DNA from: Anaeramoeba flamelloides
Taxonomy: Eukaryota; Metamonada; Anaeramoebidae
Length of the DNA stretch: 64,000 bases
Direction: 5' to 3'
Assembly: GCA_027625915.1 (NCBI GenBank)
Contig: JANTQA010000032.1
Span: 14,028,001 to 14,092,000 of the forward strand
This document shows positions 23,432 to 34,349 of this stretch, piece by piece. The notes under the pieces were generated by a model. It ran no database searches and had not been told where the DNA came from. It was given only the letters and a program-made list of their open reading frames with translations. Position 1 is the first letter of the stretch. Every line of letters begins with the position of its first letter. The position numbers and the translations under genes were made by a program.

Positions 23432-24642
23432 TTAAGGGGGTAAGTATATTTTTCATTTTTTGAGTGCCACCATTTATGTGAAACTGAATTATTCAAATCA
23501 TTTCTTTAGCCAAATAAATTGACATTTTCATAAATACTAGAGTGGAATATATTCCAGTAATAGATATTTTCATACCAACAAAAAAACGCAAATCAAAAAA
23601 ATGAAAAAAATTGATCAAAAAAAAAATAAATAAAAATCATTTATTACTTGATCTTATCTATAAAATTTTACACAATTACTTATTCTTTATTTGGTTTTTA
23701 TTTTTAATTCTTGATGAAAAAAATTTTATTTGGAAAATTTTTGATAAACAAATTACTGTTTATTTCGAAAGAATTTCCAAAATGAATTTATAAATCCTAT
23801 TTTCATTTATGTCATCTAATTCGAGTTTTAGTTCAGAAAATCAGAGATATTTTTTAATTCTTCTTGAGAATGAGGGTTTATTGGACAAATTCATTTGATT
23901 TTATAATTATTTATTTTCCATTAAAATGAGAACTCAAAAAAATTCTGAATCTTGATTGAAATTTGTTATTGAATTTCTGAATTATTTTGAGTTGAATCTT
24001 TTGTAACTGTTTTTTGATTCCAAGAATCCAACCCCTTTATTTTAATTTTTGAAATAGTATTCCTCGTTTTGGCTTCGTTTGATAAAAATATTTTAAAAAA
24101 GAATTTTGGAAGCAAATTTGTCAAAAAATGTTTTGTAAAATACTAATAAATAGTAATGGGGCGAGAAATTCAAGCAAAAAAATAGTTTTTATTCAAGCAT
24201 ACTAAGAAGATAAAGAAAACCAATCTTCAAAAATAGGCTTTTATCGATTTTTTTTTTTTTCATTCTTGATTTCAACAAATTTATTTGGAATGGTGATCTT
24301 TCGTGAGTGGTCTTCTAAAAGAAAATATTTGTTTCAAATGCACACCCTTTCGGGTATATTTTGTTGGTTTACTGTTTGGTTAATTTCGATCATTGGTATC
24401 AACACATTTCTAGATCCAAAACTTTATTTAATAAAACCAAAAATTGAATAACAAAAAATGTTCAAAAAATTGAAAAAATTAAGATTCAACTCTGAATTAC
24501 TTTGATACCATTCACAAATAGACTAGTGGATGGTGTTTTGGTTTCAAAGTTTCAATATCTGGTGGCACTCAAAAAATAGTTTTTCAGTAATGTTAACACA
24601 ATTAAAAATTTTCAAAATAGTAAAATCTACTTACTTCCTTAA
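23432..24642. mobile_element. TTAA-flanked (piggyBac-like) element, copy 3
   Basis: This 1.21-kb element has TTAA at each outer edge (23432-23435 and 24639-24642). The left terminus is GGGGGTAAGTATATTTTTC, and the right, reverse-complemented, GGAAGTAAGTAGATTTTAC. Both carry the sub-terminal word TTTTTTGAGTGCCACCA. The inside is the reverse complement of the insides of copies 1 and 2, for example GATCTTTCGTG and CACACCCTTTCGGG. Short frames within it (61-64 codons) are not genes. The ends are the best preserved of the three copies. Confidence 0.7.
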
Positions 24643-24644
24643 GG

Positions 24645-27387
24645 GAGTAGTCATTTTTGAAAATAAAATAAAATCTTGTCAAGATCTTGAATTTTTTTTT
24701 TTTTGTAATTTGTGTTTAGACTGATGAAATGGATGAGTTAGCTCCATTTAAACAATTTATAGATTTGAGTCTCTTTTTTGAAATTCAAAATTTGTATGTT
24801 TGCAATATAAAACGAAAAAAAGTAACCTATTATTTTGTTTAAGAATTGAGTTAATTCTTGAAAATGGCAAAAAATATTTTTCGTTTTTATGTTGGAATGT
24901 ATTGATTTCGAAAGAAAACTTTTTATTTGGTAAATATTTTTCTTTGATTAATATTTCAATTCAGATCTTAGCTAATAAAACTAATTGTGGTTTAGGTGAT
25001 TCCATAAATGGATATTTGATAGAAATCTAATTCCATTTTATCAATTAAATTGAGATCTATTAAGCAAAAAAAAATTTTTCTTTAATGTTTTAAAACAGTT
25101 GTTTTCTGATTTTCCAAAAATTAAAAAAAAAATGCAAAAAATTTTCAATTATAAAAAATTTGTTTAACAAATTGTTTGGTCTTATTCACAAAAATCCTTA
25201 TAACAATTCAATTCATTTTTGGAAGAAAAAAACTGATTTTGAATTTTGGGGATATGATTATTTAATTACCAAATATCTTCAAGAAAATTTTATTTTGAAA
25301 AATCAAATTTCATCTTAATACAAAAACAAAATTTCTTAGTAAAATTTTTAAATGACTTTAAAACTTTAATTATTATAACTATCATTCCTAAAAAAATCAA
25401 TTATTTTTAATTTACTGAATATATCAATTTTTTGGTTAACCAAAAGTATCATCTCAAAAAAGAAAAAAAAATTTTTATTTTGATATTACTGCTAACAAAG
25501 ACTTGTTATTATATAATAATGATCAAAATGATAAAAAATAGGGTACAAACTTGTTATAATATATGAAATAAAATGAATTTAATAGTTTTTTTTTCAGAAA
25601 AAATGGAAAAAAAAAATTGATCTTACTAAACTAATTTTCTTTTTTGGGTTTCTTAGTCGATCAGAATTTTTTGACACTTGGCATATACAAAATTTGTAAG
25701 TAAAGAATACTACAAGGATCATATTTTAAAATTTTGACTTGTTGTCGTTGAAGACTAGTCCCTTAAAATTCTTTTTATTTTTCACATTATAAAAATATTT
25801 TACCTTGTTTATTACCATTTTCGATCTTAATTATACAATACAAGTCTTTTTTTCAATGAATATTAAAATATAGATTTTTTTCTTTTTATTAGAATTCTTT
25901 TGGTTGAACATAAAATTGATTTATTCCACTGATTGAAAAATATGGATATTTTTATTTTTTTTATTGATGGAAGAAGTGTAAATTACACTCTAGATGTACT
26001 TTTACTTAAATTTCCTCAAAGAGAATTTAAGTGTATAATCATGGGTTTCAGGATTGTTCAAGGGAAAGACGCAACCCGATTTTTTTTATAATTAAAAAAG
26101 GAAAAGTTAAAAAATTAAAAAGAAAAAAAAAGAAAAGAAAAAAGAAAAAAGAAAGAGATTTAAAAAGGGTTTATAACAAATAATTGGTAAAAAATTTAAA
26201 AAAAAACAATGATATCTTTAATTAAGGAATTCCAAGAAAATCACAGCTATGATACTTTTGGTTAATTTTATTTAATTTGATAATTGATCATGATTGTTCA
26301 TTTGGGGATCGTTGTTTAAGTTGGTTGTAAATTCTTTTTTTTTTTTTGATCTTATTTTTTTGAAACCTTTGGTCATTTTTAGCCTTTACTTTTTGAGTTT
26401 TTATTTTCAAGTTACTCATATTTTCGTGTTTCGGTGTCTCAGTATTAATAAGTAATCACTTGATATTTTTCCTTTGTAACTCTTCGTACCAATATAAAGA
26501 AGATTCAGCTAGGGGAAAAATGGAAAAAAATAAAAATTGATATTTTTTAAAGATAGATATTTATAACGATTAAAGCTTTAAAGTCATATAAACTTTTTAC
26601 CCAGGAATTGTTTTTTTTTTATTCTAAGATGAAATTTGATTTTTCAAAATAAAAATTTTTTTAAAGATATTTGGTATTAAAGTTCTTAATTTTATTAAAA
26701 AAATTAAAATCAATTGTTTTATGATTAAAATGATTTGAAAAGTTAATAGGAACCTTATAAGTATGATAAAATTATTAGTTAAAAAAATTATTCAAAATTA
26801 AAAATTTTTTACCAATTTTTTTTCATTTTTTGAAAACCAGAAAACAAAATTTTCAAAACCTTAATGAATAAATTTTTTTTATTCTATAGATTTAAATTTA
26901 ATTGAAAAACTGCAGTTAGGTTTCTACCAAATATTAATTTATTAAATAATCTATACTTCAAATAGTTTTATTGGCTTATTTTTAATATTGAAATATTAAT
27001 TATTAAAATATAACGAAAGGAATTTTAACATTTCTTTCGAAATCAAGACCTCCAAATATTAAAAATAAACATATGTTTTCATATTTTTAATAATTAACTT
27101 GAAGTCAATATCAATAATAAATTACTTTATTTGTTTTGATATTTCAAAATAATTTTAGCTTCAAAAAATTGACATAAATTATAAAATTTTTTGAATGAGG
27201 TTAATTCATCCATTTCATAAGTAGATACACAAATTTAAAAAAAAATTTTTCAAGATCTTGAAAAGATTTTCATTTTATTTATGAAAATTACTACCCCCTA
27301 AAAAAATAATTTATAATTTTATTTACAACCAAACCAACATAACCAATTAAGATCTACTTGATTATTAAAATATTTTGATAATTTTGT
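24645..27387. other. Gene-free AT-rich DNA
   Basis: No supported gene. There is a small perfect stem around 26005-26033 (CTTAAATT...AATTTAAG) and a 70-bp purine-rich A/G stretch near 26095-26165. Nothing else stands out. Confidence 0.45.
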
Positions 27388-27584
27388 CAGAGTCAGTTTC
27401 AAATTTAAGGCACAAACTTTCAACAAAATTTAAGGCACAAAAAATCTCAAATTAAGGAACAAAATTTGAAATTTTTTTTATACAAATATATTTTTCTAGA
27501 ATCTGAATTTTGTGCCTTAATTTGAGATTTTTTCTGTACCTTAAATTTTCTTGAAAGTTTGTACCTTAAAAGTGGAACTGACTG
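27388..27584. mobile_element. Palindromic ~195-bp MITE, copy 2
   Basis: It is a long inverted repeat built from AAGGCACAAACTTTCAAC and CTCAAATTAAGGAACAAA on the left and their complements on the right, ending GTGGAACTGACTG before TA. It is the same family as 2084-2276 and 41179-41375. The left tip is mutated (AGTCAGTTTC). Confidence 0.75.
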
Positions 27585-27635
27585 TATCTTGTAAATAATA
27601 AAATTTTTTCATTATATTTTAAAGTATAGATTAAT

Positions 27636-27790
27636 CAAGGATAAATCCATTTATCAAAAGGGAATTCTAAAAAAGCCTTTGATGTGCTAAATCCTCCGTT
27701 TTATCTCTAATCAATTTATTTTATCTTTTATCAATTTATCTTACTTTTCTTTTTCATTTGTTATAAATAACAAAACCTATTTAACTTTTA
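27636..27790. repeat. Direct repeat upstream of the decayed gene
   Basis: The text around AAAAGGGAATTC, TTTGATGTGCTAAATCCTCC, GTTTTATC and CTTACTTTTC is similar in order and orientation to 31098-31260 (AAAAGGAGTATT, TTGTGTTGAGTCCTCC, ATTTTGTC and CTTACTTTTC). The two copies flank the decayed gene at 28548-30409, so they may be element ends or a segmental duplication. Confidence 0.45.
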
Positions 27791-28547
27791 TTATCCTGTT
27801 GATTGTTATTTTTTGAAGGTTAAATTTATTCACATTGTATCCCATTATCCAAAAAGAAAATTTGTTTCAGAATAAAAAATCAAAAACCAATACTATTTTG
27901 TTCTGTTCTTAAAATAATGTGACCAGAATAATTTAATCTGAGTATCATAATAAAAGGTATGTATTTTAATTTTATAGAAGACCTATACATTAAAAATCTA
28001 AGAAACCAACAATAAACCAGAGTAAATCTAATATTGGTTTCTTATGGTTCTGTTATTTAAAAGAAATTCGAAAAATGAATTGTTATTGGAAAATAAATCT
28101 CAAAAAATAGAGATAATTTTTATTAAAAATGTTACCAATCAAAAAAACAAAAAAATTTAAAAAAAATTGGGAAAATTAAATATCAATTTCAACAAATTGC
28201 ATTCATAATTTAAATTTTACTGAAAATATCATTGATTTTACCTTCAAAACTGATTTGAACTTGGGTATATTACTGGGTAGTTAATTAAATGTTGCATTGA
28301 ACAACAAAAAAAAAACTTGTTTATATTTTAAAAAACGATTATTTTGATCAATGTATAAATGTAAACGTGTTTATATTTCTCTTAGTTTATTGAAGAAAAG
28401 AAAAATTATTAATCCCTCAGCTACTCTTTCTTCGTTAAAAATGAAAAAGTTACTTTATTAGGCTAATAAGAATAAAAAACATTTTGGAGAAAAAAATCCA
28501 TTTTTTAAAATTTTTCGACTTACTTAATATTTTTTTGTGAGTCACAA

Positions 28548-30409
28548 TGTCTTTTTATCCCTCACCTGACATTGAAAAAGACAAAAATTCACACTCTTCT
28601 TCAAATAACAAAAAAGAGTCATAGTCAGATGATGAAGTAAGACAATCAAAACAAGAAATTGAAGATATACTGAAAAAAGTTTCTCACCAATTCAATTCTC
28701 AATCGGATTCTGAATGGAAAAAATTCTCTGAAAGTTCCTCAAGTCGTTCTTTTGATGAAAATGTTGTATTGGATAAAAAAATTATTGAAGAAATGATTTT
28801 AGATGAAACAAATGAACAAAAGGAACAAAATGATTTTAGAAGTGAATTAGTACAGTCAAACAAATCTAATCAATCAAATAAATTAAATGGATCAAATCAA
28901 CCAACACAATCAAGCGGATGTAGCGAACTTAACTCAGAATCAGAACTAGAAAGCCAAATAAAGAAAAATGAACTAAAAAATTTCAGTTCAGAATCAGAAA
29001 GGGGAACAAATTCTGAATTGTCGTCAGAGTTGAGAGAATTATATGAAGAAAAAGAAGAAGGAGAAAAAAAAAAATTCAATAAATTTTTTTCTATTGATCA
29101 AAATATCAACGAAAAAATGGTTGAACGTAAACAGGTCCTCAATTTAATTTGAAAGCAAATTACAAAACAAAAGAAAAAAGAAAAAAACCAAAAACTGCCA
29201 ATTGGCCCAAAATTAGAATTAAGTATATTTCTAAAAATTTATTTAGGGTGGAAAAACATTGATTTATTTTATTTAGATGGAAAGACTTTTAAAGCATTTA
29301 AAAAAATTAAAAAGCCATACTAAGATGGGTGGGAAAGAACAAGAAAATGGATTTGTTTGTCGACTTTAAAAATACCTTGCGAAGCTAAATTTGAAAATAA
29401 TTATTGGAAAGACAGCTATTTATTTTTTACAAAAAAAAAATTCCAAATATATATGAACAATAATAATCAGAACAGGAATACAAAGAAAAGCAAAAACTAT
29501 AATTCAATCCATAGCAGCAATTATGGTGAAATTGTATTCCTTACTTCGACTAGATTAAACCAAATCATAATCCAAGAAAAAAAAGATTTTGAACAAAAAG
29601 TGTATCTCAATTTCCTTAATTTAGTAACAAAAGGATCTGTTATTTTTTTATTGATGATTTATAATTTTTCTAAAGGAAAAGACCCAAGAATCAGGAAGAA
29701 TCTAAAAATAAAGGAATTAGATATTGGCAATTTATCATTTTACATTTTACCAATCATCCGTGTTCCATCATAGTTGAAGAAGAATTACTATTCGTACCCA
29801 ATACTAGAAAAAGAACTACAAATTACAAGCTAAAAGTATTAATAAAAGGAAAAATAAAAATTTAAATCAAGGTTTTTTTAATGAAACAAATATATCGCCA
29901 AATATAACCAAACAAAACAAAACAAATAATACAGACTCCCGTTCAAGGTTTGATTCTGATTCTGATTCTTATTCTTGGAAAGGATATCAAAAGAAAAGGA
30001 AAGAAAAAGAAAAGGAAAAGAAACCTGAACAACTCATTAGAATTGACAAATTACAAAATTTAAACAATTTGACCCTAATTCCATTATGAAAATATATAAA
30101 AAATTCAAAACCAAACAAATCAGTCCAATAATTGGGAGTAATGTTGATTTTAGTAAGATGCCCTCTAGTTTGACATTTGGAAGGATTCAACAAAAAAATT
30201 TAGAATATTTTAACAAAAAGCAATTCCAATTGATCGAATGGGATTTTTTTTCAGATTTTGGTCCCCGAAGAATATATCAAAATACAAAAGCTATTTTCTT
30301 TTTGTATGTAATTGTTCAGCGTTTATATCCATTTGAGCCTGGGTATTTGAGATTAAACAAAAAGGGAATCAAAATTAAATCCAAGAATTTATCTTTGAAA
30401 AAATTTTAA
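28548..30409 (+). pseudogene. Decayed host-like gene encoding a Ser/Glu/Asn-rich protein
   Basis: An ATG at 28548 begins MSFYPSPDIEKDKNSH. The same frame stays protein-like to 29770 but is broken by TAG (28621), TGA (29150) and TAA (29321) and ends with TAG at 29771. Protein-like text resumes in other frames to 30409. The first third is acidic and Ser/Asn-rich (SELESQIKK, SSESERG). The later parts look globular (CEAKFENNYWKDSYLFF, FDSDSDSYSWKGYQKK, GYLRLNKKGIKIKSKNL). The final GYLRL...IKIKSKN piece, preceded by an Ala/Leu helix, recalls the C-terminal part of the protein at 53611-56547 (TAGFLKIRPNYIKIGMKN), so it may be a distant relative. I recognise no named domain. Several breaks in a row argue against introns as the explanation. 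Confidence 0.55.
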
Positions 30410-31097
30410 TCAATATTTCCAAGTTAAACCAATAAAAAACAACCGTTTATGTAAAATCAATACCACAAATAAAAAGCAGAAAATGTTTAAAAGTTATTTT
30501 CTGCTTTCGACTTCCAAAAATAACAACACACTACCTGTTGAGACACTAAAATTTTTTTATAAACAATGGGATAATAGTTCTAAAAGGAAAACAATGTAAA
30601 TTAATTAGAAGTAGAGTTATTATAAAGTAAAATAATAATATATTTTGGATCTTCTTTTTCTTTTTTTTGTTCTTTAATATTTATTATTTTACTCAAATAT
30701 TTTTCTTCATCTTTACCTCCTTTTGATTTTTCCTATTTATATTTTATTTTAGACTTTTTAACTTTTTTTTCTTCTATTTTTCCTTATTCTAATTTTTTTA
30801 AAAAATTAATCAACTTTATGCAAAAAAAAAAAAAAAAATTCATAACTGACTTAGGGATAAAAGCGAAATGTGGATAAAAAGTTCAGTATAGTTTTAAATT
30901 AGTAACCTTAAGAGTCGAAAATAGAAATTAAAAACAATTAATAGCAGGACTGAATTAAACATAAAGAATAATTCATTATATTATTTTAGATCTTGTGAAA
31001 AATAAACAACATAAATCCTTTGGATTATCAAAAACCATCAGAGTGGTTTTAGAGATCTCAATAATAGACAAATTTTTACAAAAATTTTAAATAATTG

Positions 31098-31260
31098 ATC
31101 AATCAAATAAAAACCCCTGACCAAAAGGAGTATTAAAAAAAATGTTCTTGTGTTGAGTCCTCCATTTTGTCTTTAACTGTTTATTTTTTCATTTATTAAT
31201 TGATCTTACTTTTCATTTTCAATTAATATTCCCAATTAAAAACCCTGTTTCACTTTTTTT
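31098..31260. repeat. Direct repeat downstream of the decayed gene
   Basis: This is the partner of 27636-27790, in the same orientation, on the other side of the decayed gene. Its end contains a short direct repeat of CCCTGTTTCACTTTTTT. Confidence 0.45.
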
Positions 31261-31910
31261 TTCCCTGTTTCACTTTTTTCCACAATTCTAACACTATTTA
31301 TTGATCCTTTATTTTTATTTTTTCTTTTTTAACAATAGAATTTTGAGAAATCAATACGATTTTTAATTAGTGTTTTTTTTTTTTTTTTTTTGATCGATTC
31401 ATTCAAAATCTTTGATAAACAAAAGAAATATGTTTCTGTTTTTTAACATAGATAAAACTTTTCTTTACGTGTTTTTTTGAGTATATTTCATCAAATTTAT
31501 GTTTTTGATATAATTATTGCTCACAAATTATTCAGAGCAATATTTTCATTTTGACAAGATTCATCATAAAAAAAAAAAAAAAAATTAAACTAATGATTAA
31601 ATATCTGAAAGACAACTTGATATTAAATATTACCGTCCAATATAAAACCCGGGAATTTTTGAAACCCGGTAATTCCATTTTTCTGACCAAAATTTTTGAA
31701 ATAAATGCAAAAAAAAAACTTAAATATGAAATTGTTAAGAAATAGAAATTTTTTCATAAATAATTATTGTTGAGATACTAAAATTATATACTTTGTGATT
31801 GTTTTTAATTTTTGAGCAACAATTAATCCCAACAATAAATTTTGATTTAAAAGTTCTTTTTTGGTAATAATTCCCCTATTTTTTGAAGATAAAGTTTACT
31901 TTTGAATATA

Positions 31911-33412
31911 TATCCCTTAGCACCCCGGATTTGCCTAAATTTCATCAAGTTTTTTAAATTATATTTAAAATGATATTGATCTACTGATATATTAATTTTC
32001 TTATTTGTCTTTAATCCAGATTTGAATTATAATAAAAAGTCAAAATATTTCAAAGATAAAGTAGTTAAGTTATTGATTTTTTTTTTTGAAATTGAAAAAA
32101 AAAATAACAATTATTCATTTTTACATTTTTTTTAAAGATTTTTATTTTTATTTTATTTTTTTAAATCAGAAATTTTATTACATTAATAGTAATTCAAAAC
32201 TCAACACATTAATTTATTAATAATAACCACTAAACAATTTTGCTAATTTTATGATAAAAAAAATAAATAAACAAATAAATTACTTTGAAATTTAATTTTT
32301 TTTTTTAGAAAAAATTTCAATAAATATCCAATTAAGAGAAAAATGAAATTTATTTCTTTAGGCCAAAATTAAATTTTTAATATGATTAATTTTCTAAATC
32401 TTTTATTTAAGAAATAGATAATAATTGAAAATCAAAAAAAAAAAAAAAAATTGTAAAATAATTTCAATTTATTAAATTGGAATAAAAACAATTATAAATT
32501 ACTTTTTAATCGATAAAATATTTATACCTAAATTTAAAATAAAATAAAAAATAACTCTTAAATATCATTCCAATATAATAAAATAATCTCCAAAACCAAA
32601 TTTTTTTTATTGAATTCTGTTATTGGTAAAAATTTGAATAATATATTTGCGAAATTTGAATTTTTCCTTAATTAATTAATCCAGATCTTGTTAAATAAGT
32701 TCTGATATATGGTCTCTAATTCAACAATATTGTTTATTTTATGTCTAGATTTTAAAAAGTCAAAAATTAAAAAATTGTAAAAAATAAAAAAAAAAAAACA
32801 ATTATTAATCTGACTCGAACTATTGGCCAAATCATTTAAAATTGAAAAAAAATCTTGTTGAAAAAATTGTAAAATTTTGCAATGAAAAAAAATTCGATTT
32901 TTTTTTCTAATTTAATTTATATTTTTTTTTATTTTCAAATTATATAGAATCTCAAATAGATATTGATATTGAATAGTAATCAGTAGATAAAACAAATTTT
33001 CTATGTATTGTTATAATAACTTTTATAATGAATAAATTATTTAATCAAGCATTTTAGGCAATTTTGGGGTGCAAAGGGGCCCCAAAAAATTTCCAGTAAA
33101 GTATGATGTGTTTTAAATGTTAAAAATAAGAGCTTTTTGATGTCTAGACAAACTTTTCAAAAAAAAAAAAAAATTATTTTGACAAAATTTGGAAAAATAA
33201 TAAAATCACAATAACCAAAAAAAAATTCCCAATGTTGAAATTTTTTTTTCAAGTTATTTTTTTGTTTTAAGTAACTTTACAATTTTTAATTATAAAATTT
33301 TCTTTCTAAGATAATTGTTTATTAATTCTATACCTTATTATCCTTTGATAACATTTCAAATTAAAATTTTTGTTTGAAATGTTTTTAGGTTATTTGGGGT
33401 GCTAAGGGATAT
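31911..33412. mobile_element. 1.5-kb TIR element (family E)
   Basis: The two ends share a perfect 16-bp inverted repeat (TATCCCTTAGCACCCC), extended by a looser match (GGATTTGCCTAAA against AAATAACCTAAAA). TATA flanks both sides. A second right-end-like sequence, TTTTAGGCAATTTTGGGGTG, lies inside at about 33054-33080, so the unit may be composite. The inside is AT-rich and noncoding. Confidence 0.65.
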
Positions 33413-33414
33413 AC

Positions 33415-34349
33415 TGTTAATAACAAAAAGAATTCTAGGATCAATTAGTCTCCTCAAACTATTTATATTATAAATAATATTATTATTAATCAAAAAAAAA
33501 AAATAATAAATTATTCAATTACAGACAGAAACACATATTCTCTTTCAGTATTGGAGAACAAAAGTCAAAGAGGAAAAAAAATCCAATTCAATTTATTAAT
33601 TGTGGATCTTAATTGAAAATCAAAAATTAATTTTAATAAATACAAGAAGAAGAAAATTGACTTCAAAGAATCATTGGAGTAATAGTTATAGCAACATCTT
33701 TTTCTAATGGTATCTTTTGATCCATAGTTTTTTAAAAATCCATTCGAAAATTCTTTAAAGATAAAGTTGAGAGTAAATGAATTAGATTTAACAAACAAAA
33801 TACAAATCAAGAAAACCTTTTTGAAAAAAATGAGTAATATATAGTTGAAAGTAGAGAGTTGTCTGGTTTTTAAAATCTTCAAATCCCAGCCACTGTGTAA
33901 AGTTCAATTTGGAACTAATATATATATATTTTCTAAATCCCTTTTTTTTAAAAGCCATTTGAATCCAAGTATAACGACATTAATAATTATACTTTTTCAA
34001 AATATTTGCAAATTCAATATTTGTACCACCCCTATAAATGTTTGATATTATGTTTTTCAAACTTTTAAAGTCACTGTTTTAAGAAATTAATTTTGAACTT
34101 TATTAAACTTATTTTCAACATTTTTTGCAAACAACTGTGTCCTTTAGATCATAAAAGATAATTTCATATTTTTTATAAAATTGTTCTAACTTTGGTTATT
34201 TCCAACAAATTTTCAACCCTGTCATACAACCTTATTTAGTAATTAAAAATAAAAAAAAAAAAAATTCAAGAATTAACTTTTCAGAAAAACAAACAAAATT
34301 AAAATTCATTTTTTCTCTTTTTTTTATAAAAATCAAAAAGTTGTTCAAC
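33415..34349. other. Upstream region of the TPR gene
   Basis: No gene. The minus-strand frame near 33565-33882 and the plus-strand frame near 33845-34045 lack ATG context or domains. The last 100 bases before the TPR start are A/T-rich with a T run (34313-34325), as expected for a promoter or leader, but I can define no element. Confidence 0.35.

Noticed and set aside
28548-30409. Alternative genetic code (TAG/TGA/TAA read through) to explain the broken gene
   Set aside because: The intact genes in the window end properly at TAA or TAG, and this region also needs frame changes.
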